NCBI RefSeq assembly: GCF_014288115.1
Contig: NZ_JACOOK010000004.1
Location: 218,485 to 282,484, forward strand
Origin: Alistipes_A hominis
GTDB taxonomy: Bacteria > Bacteroidota > Bacteroidia > Bacteroidales > Rikenellaceae
Length of the DNA stretch: 64,000 nt
Reading direction: 5' to 3'
Part shown: positions 1-7,882 of the stretch, piece after piece
How the letters are laid out: each line of letters opens with the position of its first letter
How positions within the stretch are numbered: the stretch's first letter is position 1
Program-made: the position numbers and the translations under genes
The notes under the pieces: model-generated
Database searches by the model: none
What the model was told of the DNA's origin: nothing
What the model saw: the letters and a program-made list of their open reading frames with translations, nothing else

Positions 1-2552
1 ACAAAGCGGAAAATCTGGTGTGGGATTCGGGCGTCGTTTCGTCCGACCAGTCTACGTTCGTTCCTTACGCGGGATCTCAGCTCGAATCCCGCAAGGATTA
101 CTACTGGAAGGTGCTGATTACCACCAATAAGGGCGACTCGCTGTGGAGCGATGCCGCGCAGTGGTCGATGGCGCTGCTCGATGACGGCGACTGGCAGGCG
201 CAGTGGATCGGGATCGACAGTTCGCTGAACGCGACGGATCGCCTGACCGGCGACAGCCGTCTGGCCGCCCGTTACCTGCGCAAGGAATTCCCGGTGGAAG
301 GGAACGTCGCTTCGGCGCGTTTATACATTAGCGGACTGGGCTTTTACGAATGCTACCTGAACGGCCGCAAGATCAACGAGGACATCTTCGCACCGACGGC
401 TACCGACTATACGAAGTCGGTCAACTACAACGTTTTCGACGTGATGGAGTTCCTGAAGGACAAGCAGAATACGATCGGGGTGATCCTCGGCAACGGGCGC
501 TATTTCTCGATGCGTCTGGGCGATCCTGCAGCCGGTTTGCTCGGTTCGCTGCGTCAGTTCGGCTACCCGAAGTTGCTGGCACAACTGGAAATCACTTATA
601 AAGACGGTTCGAAAACGGTCGTAGTCAGCGACGACAGTTGGAAACTGACCACCAACGGCCCGATCATCGCCAACAACGAATTCGACGGCGAGGAGTATAA
701 CGCCAATTATGAGATGAAGGGCTGGAACGAAAACGGCTTCGACGACAGCGCGTGGATGCAGGCCCGGAAGGTAGGCGCTCCGGGAGGCGAATTGGTCGCT
801 CAGCGCAATCCGAACATCATGACGATGGATACGGTGGACCCGGTTTCGATCAACCAGTTGAACGACAGTACCTACATCGTCGATATGGGGCAGAATCTGG
901 TCGGATGGCTGGCCGTAACGCTGAAAGGGCAGAAGGACAAGCCGATCAAGATGCGTTTCTCCGAAACGCTGAAGGACGACGGCAGCCTGTATATGGACAA
1001 CCTGCGCGGCGCGCACGTGACCGACATCTATACGCCTGCGTCGGACGGCCTGTTTAGCTGGGAACCCCGTTTCACCTATCACGGGTTCCGTTTCGTAGAG
1101 ATTACCGGACTGAACTACAAGCCCGAGTTGAAAAATTTCAAAGGGAAAGTCAATTACGACCGGATGGAAACGGTCGGTTCGTTCGAGTCGTCCGATTCGA
1201 CGATCAACCAGATTTACCACAATGCGTTCTGGGGTATTCGCGGCAATTACCGCAGTATGCCGACCGACTGTCCGCAGCGCGACGAGCGTATGGGATGGCT
1301 CGGCGACCGCGCGATGGGTTGCATCGGCGAAAGTTTCATGTTCCGTCATGCGCTGCTTTACGAAAAGTGGCTGAAGGATATCGAACAGATCCAAAGCGAA
1401 AACGGTTGCGTGCCCGACGTGGCTCCGGCTTTCTGGACGTTCGACCAACACTCCGGCAACGTAACCTGGCCCGCCGCTTACATTTGCGTGGCCGATATGT
1501 TGTACAACCAGTACGGCGACAGCCGCCCGATCAAGGAGCATTACGCTTCGATGAAAAAGTGGATGGATTTCATCCGCGACACGCAGATGAAGGATAATGT
1601 CGTTATCAACGACGTGTACGGCGACTGGTGTATGCCTCCCGAAAGCCAGGAACTGATCCACTCGGCCGATCCGGCTCGCAAAACCGACGGCCGCCTGCTC
1701 GCGACCAGTTTCTACTACCGTTTGTTGAACATTATGAGCAAATTCGCCGCAATCAGCGGCAACGAGGCCGATATTCCGGCTTACCAGGAGCTCGCCGCCA
1801 ATATTAAGAGCGCTTATAACCAGATGTTCTTGAATGCCGAAACCGGTCAGTACGCCAACAACACGGTGACGGCTAACATTCTGTCGCTGATGCAAGATCT
1901 GACCCCCGATTCGTTGCAGGGCAAGGTGTTCGAAAATATCGTGGAAAAAACCCAGGGCGAATTCGACAGCCATGTCAGCACCGGCCTGATCGGAATCCAG
2001 TTCCTGATGCGCGGCCTGACCGAGCACGGCAAGGGCGACCTGGCTTACACGATCGCTACGAACCGTACCTATCCGAGTTGGGGTTATATGATCGACAAGG
2101 GCGCCACGACGATCTGGGAATTGTGGAACGGCGATACGGCCGATCCGGCGATGAACTCGGGCAACCACGTGATGTTGCTGGGCGACCTGATGACGTGGTA
2201 TTACGAGAACCTGGCCGGGATCAAGAGCGATCCGCAGCAGGTCGGTTTCAAGAAAATCGTTATGGCTCCCTATTTCCCCGACGGGCTCGATTGGGTGAAC
2301 GCGTCGTACGAATCGCTGTACGGCCCGATCGAAAGCAATTGGAAGAAGGGTGAGAACGGACTTTCGTGGAAAGTCGTAATTCCTGCCAATACGACGGCCA
2401 GCATCCGCATCCCGGCCGCATCGGCCGATAAGGTCACCGAAAGCGGCAAGCCGCTGTTGCAGAATCCAGCGGTGAAGTCCGTCAATGCGGCCGACGGTTT
2501 CGTGGTGGTCGAAGCGGGATCGGGAACTTTCGATTTCCTGGCCGGGAAATAA
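1..2552 (+). CDS. Alpha-L-rhamnosidase, GH78 (5' end outside window)
   Basis: The protein matches bacterial GH78 alpha-L-rhamnosidases, which release terminal L-rhamnose from plant glycans and glycosides. The reading frame is open from the first bases (frame of base 3), so the GTG at 18 is internal; the signal peptide and first residues lie outside the window. Visible parts are the end of the N-terminal Ig-like domain (VWDSG, YYWKV), a beta-sandwich with GLGFYECYLNG, and the (alpha/alpha)6 barrel with the family hallmark PTDCPQRDERMGWLGDR near residue 420. The C-terminal beta domain carries the GLDWVNASYES stretch typical of the family. A strong terminator follows 25 bases after the stop, so this is the last gene of its operon. 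It is a different gene from the GH78 at 26-28.7 kb, which is a lipoprotein. Confidence 0.9.
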   Translation, partial: KAENLVWDSGVVSSDQSTFVPYAGSQLESRKDYYWKVLITTNKGDSLWSDAAQWSMALLDDGDWQAQWIGIDSSLNATDRLTGDSRLAARYLRKEFPVEGNVASARLYISGLGFYECYLNGRKINEDIFAPTATDYTKSVNYNVFDVMEFLKDKQNTIGVILGNGRYFSMRLGDPAAGLLGSLRQFGYPKLLAQLEITYKDGSKTVVVSDDSWKLTTNGPIIANNEFDGEEYNANYEMKGWNENGFDDSAWMQARKVGAPGGELVAQRNPNIMTMDTVDPVSINQLNDSTYIVDMGQNLVGWLAVTLKGQKDKPIKMRFSETLKDDGSLYMDNLRGAHVTDIYTPASDGLFSWEPRFTYHGFRFVEITGLNYKPELKNFKGKVNYDRMETVGSFESSDSTINQIYHNAFWGIRGNYRSMPTDCPQRDERMGWLGDRAMGCIGESFMFRHALLYEKWLKDIEQIQSENGCVPDVAPAFWTFDQHSGNVTWPAAYICVADMLYNQYGDSRPIKEHYASMKKWMDFIRDTQMKDNVVINDVYGDWCMPPESQELIHSADPARKTDGRLLATSFYYRLLNIMSKFAAISGNEADIPAYQELAANIKSAYNQMFLNAETGQYANNTVTANILSLMQDLTPDSLQGKVFENIVEKTQGEFDSHVSTGLIGIQFLMRGLTEHGKGDLAYTIATNRTYPSWGYMIDKGATTIWELWNGDTADPAMNSGNHVMLLGDLMTWYYENLAGIKSDPQQVGFKKIVMAPYFPDGLDWVNASYESLYGPIESNWKKGENGLSWKVVIPANTTASIRIPAASADKVTESGKPLLQNPAVKSVNAADGFVVVEAGSGTFDFLAGK

Positions 2553-2577
2553 GCTTACGTACCGAAAAAACAAAAGA

Positions 2578-2606
2578 CCCCGCCCGATCGAACGGCGGGG
2601 TTTTTT
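2578..2606 (+). terminator. Rho-independent terminator after GH78
   Basis: A 7-bp perfect stem (CCCCGCC/GGCGGGG) with a 9-nt loop is followed directly by six T. It lies 25 bases after the rhamnosidase stop and separates it from tatA. Confidence 0.85.
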
Positions 2607-2804
2607 GTAAGCCGGCTTTTCCGTTTGGACGGTCGAATGCGCAACGACCGGAATGCGCGGGAATGGGGACAGGCTAAAATAAATGCCCTGCGAACAACAA
2701 AAATCTGTTTTTTGTGTTATATTTGCAAGACGAACGGGCTTTCGGGAAACGCGAATCGGGGCCCGGACCGCAATAACCTGAGTGTGAAACCTAATATGTA
2801 AATT

Positions 2805-3050
2805 ATGCTTAACTTACCTTTGCTGATAATGGGTGTGATCGGGCCGTGGCAGCTTTTAGTGATCGTGGCGCTGGTCGTTATTTTCTTCGGTGGCAAGAAA
2901 ATTCCCGAACTGATGCGTGGCATGGGACGCGGTATCAAGGAGTTCAAGGACGCTATTAACAAGGATTATACGGCCGAAACTCCCAAGAACGAGACGACGG
3001 CTCCCTCTGCGCCCGCTGCAAAACCGACCGACGAGACTACCAAGAATTAG
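2805..3050 (+). CDS. tatA: Sec-independent translocase subunit TatA/E
   Basis: Small membrane protein of the twin-arginine translocation system, which exports folded proteins across the inner membrane. It has one N-terminal hydrophobic helix (about residues 5-28), then the FGGKKIPELMRGMGRG hinge and amphipathic helix diagnostic of TatA/E, and a charged, Thr/Pro/Ala-rich tail. At 81 aa it has normal TatA length. tatC follows about 87 bases downstream on the same strand, and no tatB is present, which is the usual minimal Bacteroidota arrangement. An ATG at 2829 is an alternative start but would shorten the region before the membrane helix. A TATATTTG box at 2718-2725 is a possible -7 element without a clear -33 partner. 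Confidence 0.93.
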   Translation: MLNLPLLIMGVIGPWQLLVIVALVVIFFGGKKIPELMRGMGRGIKEFKDAINKDYTAETPKNETTAPSAPAAKPTDETTKN

Positions 3051-3137
3051 AATCTTGCAGGATACGGCAGGGGCCCGGGCCTTTGCGCGGTTCTACGGAA
3101 CCGCGAATGTGTATCGTATGCTAACCGTTTGAATATT

Positions 3138-4010
3138 ATGACCGATAAACAGGAAAAGTCATCCGATAACGAGATGACTTTTTTTGAACATATCGATGCT
3201 TTGCGTCCCCATTTGGTGCGTGGTTTTTCGGCGTTGTTCATCATCATGATCGTCGCATTCGTCGCCAAGAAGTTTATCATCGATATGGTGCTGATGGGGC
3301 CTCAGTCCCCCGACTTTCCGACCAACCGCTGGCTGTGCGAGTTATCGCACCGGCTGTTCGGCGACGACACCTTGTGTATCAACCATATCAAACTGAATAT
3401 GGTGAATACGGCGCTCGGCGGGCAGTTCAACCTGCATATGCAGGTGTCGATGGTGACGGGCGTCGTACTGGCGGTTCCCTACCTGCTGTGGGAAATCTGG
3501 CGCTTCGTGGCTCCGGCCCTGACCAGCTACGAACGTTACAAAAGCCGGATGTTCGTGTTCTACGTTTCGGTGTGCTTCTTTTGCGGACTGTTGTTCGGCT
3601 ATTTTCTGATCGTTCCGCTGTCGATCAATTTTTTCGCCGGTTATCAGGCCAGCGCCGATATTACGAACATGATCGACGTGCGCTCGTACCTGACTACCGT
3701 ACTGACCGTGTCGGTGGCGTGCGCCGCAGTGTTCCAACTGCCGTTGCTGATCTATTACCTGACGCAGATGGGTATCGTGACGGCCGCTTTCCTACGAAAA
3801 TACCGCCGACATGCGATCATCCTGCTGACCATCGTTTCGGCGGTAATCACGCCGCCCGACCTGTTCAGCCTGGTGCTGGTAATTCTGCCGCTCTATTCGC
3901 TGTACGAGCTGAGTATATTCCTCGCCCGCCATGTCGAACGGAAAAAGGCGAAAGAGGAGGCTGCGAACGGTTATCCGGTGGACGTGCCGCAGGAAGACCT
4001 GGAAGAATAA
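3138..4010 (+). CDS. tatC: Twin-arginine translocase subunit TatC
   Basis: Multi-spanning membrane receptor that binds twin-arginine signal peptides and recruits TatA. About six hydrophobic segments can be seen. Family motifs include MTFFEHIDALRPHLVR at the N terminus (usual form ...HL.ELR.R), PYLLWEIWRFVAPALTSYE in the cytoplasmic loop, and ...VSAVITPPDLFS before the last helices. I chose ATG 3138; an in-frame TTG at 3129 would add three residues. Length 290 aa is somewhat longer than the ~250 aa of E. coli TatC, mostly because of an insertion in the first periplasmic loop (around residues 55-95). It probably forms an operon with tatA. Confidence 0.95.
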   Translation: MTDKQEKSSDNEMTFFEHIDALRPHLVRGFSALFIIMIVAFVAKKFIIDMVLMGPQSPDFPTNRWLCELSHRLFGDDTLCINHIKLNMVNTALGGQFNLHMQVSMVTGVVLAVPYLLWEIWRFVAPALTSYERYKSRMFVFYVSVCFFCGLLFGYFLIVPLSINFFAGYQASADITNMIDVRSYLTTVLTVSVACAAVFQLPLLIYYLTQMGIVTAAFLRKYRRHAIILLTIVSAVITPPDLFSLVLVILPLYSLYELSIFLARHVERKKAKEEAANGYPVDVPQEDLEE

Positions 4011-4034
4011 CCGCTTTCGTTATAAAATAACGAA

Positions 4035-4064
4035 GAGGAGCGCATGGGGATGCGTTCCTCTTTT
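4035..4064. terminator. Bidirectional terminator between tatC and hslR
   Basis: An 11-bp stem (GAGGAGCGCAT/ATGCGTTCCTC, with one G-T pair) has T runs on the plus side and A runs before it, so it can end both tatC (plus) and the convergent S4-domain gene (minus). Confidence 0.8.
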
Positions 4065-4081
4065 GTTATACCGGAAAAAGA

Positions 4082-4507
4082 TTATTCTGAATCGCCGGAC
4101 GTTTCCGAATCGTCGTCGAGGTAAATCTCTCCCATCAGCGAATCGATCTCCCGGCGTTCGCGTTTGGTGGGGCGGCCGGTTCCCCGGTCGCGCTGTACGA
4201 AAACGGTCAGTTTCGGGATGTGCAACTTGTCCAGTTCCGCCTGGGACGTTAGATTTTCGACGTAATCGGGCACGTTCTTGGCCGGTTGCCGCGAAGAGAC
4301 CATCGCCGCGACGCGGTATGTGTAAGTGACCGGCATCTTCTTTACGGTCACCGTATCTCCGACTTTGATCTCCCGCGAAGGCTTTACGAAAGCTCCGTTG
4401 ATCAATACCCGGTTCGTGCGGCACGCATCCGCCGCATCGCTGCGGGTCTTGAAGATCCGCACGGCCCACAGCCATTTGTCAACTCTTACCGAGAAATCTT
4501 CGCCCAT
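4082..4507 (-). CDS. hslR: RNA-binding S4 domain protein, Hsp15-like
   Basis: Small cytoplasmic S4-fold RNA-binding protein. The N-terminal S4 domain begins VRVDKWLWAVRIFKTRSDA and continues with the strand VLINGAFVKPSREIKVGD, which is the hallmark of the Hsp15/HslR branch. E. coli Hsp15 binds stalled 50S subunits that still carry peptidyl-tRNA. The tail (RPTKRERREID, then acidic residues) also matches the family; 141 aa is normal. The gene starts 9 bases after the stop of pth on the same strand. This pairing is functionally coherent because Pth hydrolyses peptidyl-tRNA. The role in this organism is inferred from the family. Confidence 0.85.
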   Translation of the reverse strand: MGEDFSVRVDKWLWAVRIFKTRSDAADACRTNRVLINGAFVKPSREIKVGDTVTVKKMPVTYTYRVAAMVSSRQPAKNVPDYVENLTSQAELDKLHIPKLTVFVQRDRGTGRPTKRERREIDSLMGEIYLDDDSETSGDSE

Positions 4508-4516
4508 CGTTTTGTC

Positions 4517-5080
4517 TTATTTGTTGTTGAATGCGTTCATCGTTCGTTCGAGTCCGGCCGTTGCGAACGACCGGATGACCTCTCCGGCCATATCGAGCCG
4601 TTCGGGCAGGGCGTCGGCCTCCTCTTTTGTCCAGGTGCCGAGGACGTAGTCCACCTGAAACCCTTTCGGAAAGTCTCCGCCGATCCCGAAACGCAGCCGG
4701 GCGTAGTTGTTGTGCCCGAGCGATTCCGCGATGTTTTTCAGTCCGTTGTGTCCTCCGTCGCTTCCTTTCCCGCGGATGCGGAGCGTGCCGAACGGCAGGG
4801 CGATGTCGTCTACGACGACGAACAGGTTCTCGATCGGGATTTTTTCGGTCTTCAGCCAGTAGCCGACGGCTTTCCCGCTGAGATTCATGTAAGTCGACGG
4901 TTTCAGCAGGATGAAGGTGCGCCCTTTGTATTTCAGTTCGGCGACCGATCCATAGCGGCCCGTTTCGAACGCTACGCCGGCGGCTTTCGCCAGCGCGTCC
5001 ACCACTTTGAACCCGATGTTGTGGCGGGTTTCCGTATATTCGGCTCCGATGTTTCCGAGCCCTGCGATCAGATATTTCAA
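4517..5080 (-). CDS. pth: Peptidyl-tRNA hydrolase
   Basis: Essential enzyme that cleaves the ester bond of peptidyl-tRNA dropped from ribosomes and so recycles the tRNA. The N terminus MKYLIAGLGNIGAEYTETRH carries the conserved Asn and catalytic His, followed by NIGF. The second signature (VVDDIALPFGTLRIR and GGHNGLKNI) contains the catalytic Asp region and substrate-binding residues. Length 187 aa is normal. It lies downstream of rplY and immediately upstream of the Hsp15-like gene; a terminator hairpin separates it from rplY. The close rplY-pth association is common in bacteria. Confidence 0.95.
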   Translation of the reverse strand: MKYLIAGLGNIGAEYTETRHNIGFKVVDALAKAAGVAFETGRYGSVAELKYKGRTFILLKPSTYMNLSGKAVGYWLKTEKIPIENLFVVVDDIALPFGTLRIRGKGSDGGHNGLKNIAESLGHNNYARLRFGIGGDFPKGFQVDYVLGTWTKEEADALPERLDMAGEVIRSFATAGLERTMNAFNNK

Positions 5081-5097
5081 TGTGTCGGATTTTTAGG

Positions 5098-5141
5098 AAA
5101 AAAGCCCTGTCGCTTCCCTTACAGGGGCTTCGCGACAGGGC
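5098..5141 (-). terminator. Terminator downstream of rplY
   Basis: A 10-bp perfect stem (GCCCTGTCGC/GCGACAGGGC) is followed on the minus strand by six T. It sits between rplY and pth, so pth and the gene after it depend on readthrough or their own promoter. Confidence 0.75.
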
Positions 5142-5181
5142 GTTTCGGTATGTCGGTCGTCGCGGTCGTTCCGCGGTCGTC

Positions 5182-5766
5182 CTACTTCGCTGCGGCAGCT
5201 TCGGATGCGGCGGCGCCTCTGGCGGCACGCGTCATCTTAACGGCGCAGATCGCAGTCGACGCGGGGGTCAGGATCGCGATGTTGTCGTATTGCAGGTCGC
5301 CCACGAAAATGCTTTTGCCCAGGCCGAGTTTGGTTACGTCCACGACGATTTCGTCGGGCAGGTTCTCCATGGTGGCGCTGATGCGTACTTTTCGTTTGCT
5401 GAGGATCAGCTTACCGCCCAGTTTGACGCCTTCCGAGTTGCCTGTCAACTTCACGGGAACGTCGATCGAGATCGGTTTGCCGGGGATTACATGGAAGAAA
5501 TCCACGTGCAACACGTTATCCGTTACCGGGTGATACTGTACTTCGCGCATTACGCCTACTTCTTTTTTGCCGTCGATGTCGAATTCCACGAGGTACGACT
5601 GCGGGGTGTAGATCAGCGGCCTTAGCGAACGCGTTTCCACTGCGAAATGAATGGTCTCCCCGTTTCCGTAGATTACGCACGGCACCATGCCTTCTTTACG
5701 TACGGCTTTGCTCTCTTTTTTGCCGAATGCGTTACGTTTCACGCCGGCGATTTTGATCGTTTCCAT
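5182..5766 (-). CDS. rplY: 50S ribosomal protein L25/general stress protein Ctc
   Basis: 5S rRNA-binding large-subunit protein of the long Ctc/TL5 type. Residues 1-95 form the L25 domain (AFGKKESKAVRKEGMVPCVIYG at the start) and residues ~100-180 form the TL5 C-terminal beta domain (LPDEIVVDVTKLGLG and FVGDLQYDNIAILTP). The tail is Ala-rich. Length 194 aa fits the two-domain form rather than the short E. coli L25. First gene of the minus-strand translation cluster rplY-pth-hslR. Confidence 0.95.
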   Translation of the reverse strand: METIKIAGVKRNAFGKKESKAVRKEGMVPCVIYGNGETIHFAVETRSLRPLIYTPQSYLVEFDIDGKKEVGVMREVQYHPVTDNVLHVDFFHVIPGKPISIDVPVKLTGNSEGVKLGGKLILSKRKVRISATMENLPDEIVVDVTKLGLGKSIFVGDLQYDNIAILTPASTAICAVKMTRAARGAAASEAAAAK

Positions 5767-5912
5767 AATTTTGATTGTGTTTGTGTTATCCGGCGCTACT
5801 CAGAAACAGAAGAGAGATTCGAACTCTGTCGCCCCATCGCGCCTTTTGCAGCCGCAAAGATAGGATTAATAACGGGAAAATAAAAAAAATCGAAAAAATT
5901 ATGTCCTGATAT

Positions 5913-5942
5913 TTTGGATTATTCCAAATTTGGTTACCTTTG
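5913..5942 (+). promoter_or_regulatory. Upstream promoter of the tRNA-Leu pair
   Basis: TTTG at 5913-5916 and TACCTTTG at 5935-5942 are separated by 18 nt and match the Bacteroidota primary sigma consensus. A short hairpin (CTTTTACG...CGTAAAG, about 5948-5969) lies just downstream. Confidence 0.6.
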
Positions 5943-6006
5943 CAGCACTTTTACGGGATACACGTAAAGGGCGTTCTCAAAAGAATGATCCAGACGGAAA
6001 AAAGTT

Positions 6007-6038
6007 TTGGACGATTCGGAAAAAAGTTTTATCTTTGC
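6007..6038 (+). promoter_or_regulatory. Proximal promoter of the tRNA-Leu pair
   Basis: TTTG at 6007-6010 and TATCTTTG at 6031-6038 are separated by 20 nt, close to the Bacteroidota consensus. It lies about 140 bases upstream of the first tRNA and is the second tandem promoter. The 5767-6176 gap holds these promoters and the repeat at 6058-6085, and no gene that I can see. Confidence 0.65.
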
Positions 6039-6057
6039 AACGAAGTTTTAGGTTCAT

Positions 6058-6085
6058 TTTAGGTTAGTAGTTTTAGGTTAGTAGA
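6058..6085 (+). repeat. 14-bp tandem duplication in tRNA leader
   Basis: Two perfect adjacent copies of TTTTAGGTTAGTAG; a partial third copy (TTTTAGGTT) precedes them at about 6047-6055. It sits in the transcribed leader between the promoter and tRNA-Leu(GAG). Confidence 0.85.
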
Positions 6086-6176
6086 AGGAAAATGCCGCAG
6101 AAGTGAGATTTTTCTCTTTCTGTAGCTTTCCTTTGAATTTTAAATGAACTTTATTCCTGTTGTAAATAAGATATAA

Positions 6177-6261
6177 GCCCAGATGGTGAAATTGGTAGAC
6201 ACGCTACTTTGAGGGGGTAGTGTCGGTTTACGACGTGCAAGTTCGAGTCTTGTTCTGGGCA
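6177..6261 (+). tRNA. tRNA-Leu (anticodon GAG)
   Basis: Acceptor arms GCCCAGA/TCTGGGC, class II long variable arm, T-arm GTTCGAGTC and anticodon loop TTGAGGG giving GAG. The 3' CCA is not encoded. It is the first of two leucine tRNAs in tandem. Confidence 0.95.
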
Positions 6262-6300
6262 CGGGAACCGAAGGGTTTGAGTTTTTTGAGGTATTGGATT

Positions 6301-6383
6301 GCCCAGGTGGCGAAATGGTAGACGCGCTAGTTTCAGGTACTAGTGTCAGTGATGATGTGAAGGTTCGAGTCCTTTCCTGGGCA
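6301..6383 (+). tRNA. tRNA-Leu (anticodon CAG)
   Basis: Acceptor arms GCCCAGG/CCTGGGC, long variable arm, T-arm GGTTCGAGTCC and anticodon loop TTCAGGT giving CAG. It lies 39 bases after tRNA-Leu(GAG) and is probably cotranscribed with it. CCA is not fully encoded. Confidence 0.95.
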
Positions 6384-6390
6384 CCGTTTG

Positions 6391-6422
6391 AACTCCTAAG
6401 TTTTCGGACTTAGGAGTTTTTT
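6391..6422 (+). terminator. Terminator of the tRNA-Leu operon
   Basis: A 10-bp perfect stem (AACTCCTAAG/CTTAGGAGTT) with an 8-nt loop is followed by a run of T, 7 bases after the second tRNA. Confidence 0.9.
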
Positions 6423-6603
6423 ATTTCCGATCGTTCGCCGGATTCGGGCGCAGGCCGATGGCGTTTTGCCCGTTTTTGAGACTCGGGTGAAGTTTATTTC
6501 CGAAAAGTGATTCCGAAACCGGGAAAAGATATATTTTTGTAGGTCATAGCGGGATTGCGGAGCGTCGTGCGTGTCGTCGTCCCATAAATTTATTCGAACG
6601 AAT

Positions 6604-7305
6604 ATGGGTTTACTGTGTATTTTCTTGCAGGCCGTCGCAAACCTTCCGGCAGAGCCGGCCGCCGCGGTTCATAGCGAGAGTTATTTCAGCCTGTTGATGA
6701 AGGGGGGGCTGATTCTGATCCCGATTTTCCTGCTGGCGGGTTTGGCGATTTTCATTATTTCCGATAAATGGTACATGCTACGCAAGCTCGGAAAGCACGA
6801 CAGCCGGGCGTTCGGCTACCTGCTGAAACTGATCTATGCCGGCGATTCCGATAAAGCCGGCCAATTTGCCGCGAGCCGGACTTTCCCGTCGTTCAAGGTG
6901 GTCGCAGCGGGATTGAAAAACGACAACCGGACTTTGCAGGACGTCGAAGAGTCGATGCAGATTCAGGCGCGTTTGCAGATTTCCAAAATGGAAAAAGGGA
7001 TGAATTACCTCGCCATTACCGCGTCGGTCGCGCCGATGCTGGGTTTTTTGGGAACGATTTTCGGGGTGATCCGGATCTTCTACGACATTTCGAAGTCCGG
7101 CGTGCTGGATATTTCCACGATTTCGAACGGTCTGTACGAAAAAATGATCTGCTCCGGTACCGGGCTGCTGGTCGGGATCATTGCCTATTCGGGGTATTCG
7201 CTGCTCAATAACCGGATCGACAAGATCGTGTTGCAGATGGACGTTGTCGCCAACGAAGCGCTGAAGGCGATCCGCGCCGACCGGGATCACGCCGTTAAAC
7301 CGTAA
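6604..7305 (+). CDS. exbB: MotA/TolQ/ExbB proton channel family protein
   Basis: Inner-membrane proton channel subunit of the ExbB/TolQ family, which uses the proton motive force to energise TonB-type outer-membrane transport or envelope functions. Three membrane segments are visible: about residues 35-52, a second in the conserved NYLAITASVAPMLGFLGTIFG stretch, and a third in SGTGLLVGIIAYSGY. I chose ATG 6604; an in-frame GTG at 6571 would add 11 residues. The exbD-like gene follows after 3 bases. No TonB gene is next to it, so whether the pair serves TonB or another partner is open. A TATTTTTG box at 6532-6539 may be its -7 element. Confidence 0.88.
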   Translation: MGLLCIFLQAVANLPAEPAAAVHSESYFSLLMKGGLILIPIFLLAGLAIFIISDKWYMLRKLGKHDSRAFGYLLKLIYAGDSDKAGQFAASRTFPSFKVVAAGLKNDNRTLQDVEESMQIQARLQISKMEKGMNYLAITASVAPMLGFLGTIFGVIRIFYDISKSGVLDISTISNGLYEKMICSGTGLLVGIIAYSGYSLLNNRIDKIVLQMDVVANEALKAIRADRDHAVKP

Positions 7306-7308
7306 CCG

Positions 7309-7725
7309 ATGAAAATCGAACGCAGAAAAACAAGGCTCGCCGAGGTGTACACGGCATCGTTGAACGACATCATGTTCTTCCTGCTGCTGTTTTTCCTGAT
7401 TATCTCCACGATGGTCACGCCGGTGGCGCTGAAGGTGATGCTGCCGCATTCGAGCACGGCCGAGAAGGTGATTACCAAAAAGAATATCATGCTGGCGGTC
7501 ACGGCCGACCGTCAGTATTTCATCGACGACCGGAAAGTGGAGTTCAAGGAGATCGAGCCGGCGCTGGCCTCGATGGTCAAGAACAAGAAAGAGGGGAATG
7601 CGGAGATCGAGTATGTCGTCTTGCTGCAGGCCGACATGTCGCTGAACCTACAGCCGGTCGTAGATCTGATCGATATAGCGAACAGGCTTCAGTTGAAGAT
7701 GTTGCTGTTTGTTGAGAAAAAATAG
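7309..7725 (+). CDS. exbD: ExbD/TolR family biopolymer transport protein
   Basis: Partner of the preceding ExbB-like channel. A short cytoplasmic N terminus precedes one membrane helix (about residues 18-42). That helix starts with SLNDIMFFLLLFFLI, whose Asp matches the essential proton-carrying Asp of ExbD/TolR. The periplasmic domain follows (ending LQADMSLNLQPVVDLIDIANR), with the usual alpha/beta pattern. Length 138 aa is normal. A strong terminator ends the pair. Confidence 0.88.
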   Translation: MKIERRKTRLAEVYTASLNDIMFFLLLFFLIISTMVTPVALKVMLPHSSTAEKVITKKNIMLAVTADRQYFIDDRKVEFKEIEPALASMVKNKKEGNAEIEYVVLLQADMSLNLQPVVDLIDIANRLQLKMLLFVEKK

Positions 7726-7752
7726 CCGGATGATCGATGCCGGAATGAAACT

Positions 7753-7786
7753 CTCCGGGCGTTCTTGCAACGCCCGGAGGGTTTTT
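7753..7786 (+). terminator. Terminator of the exbB-exbD operon
   Basis: An 11-bp perfect stem (CTCCGGGCGTT/AACGCCCGGAG) with a 5-nt loop is followed by GG and five T, 27 bases after the exbD stop. Confidence 0.9.
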
Positions 7787-7882
7787 GTGTTCAGCGATCC
7801 GTCTCTTACGGAACATGCGATGCGGCGGCCGCGGCGATTCTGTGTCGCATAACTGCCGGCGGTCGTGCCGACCCGCCGGTCG

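Noticed and set aside
321..2573. Long antisense open frame of 750 codons opposite the GH78 gene
   Set aside because: It is a shadow of GC-rich codon bias: no family content, and the sense strand encodes a clear GH78.
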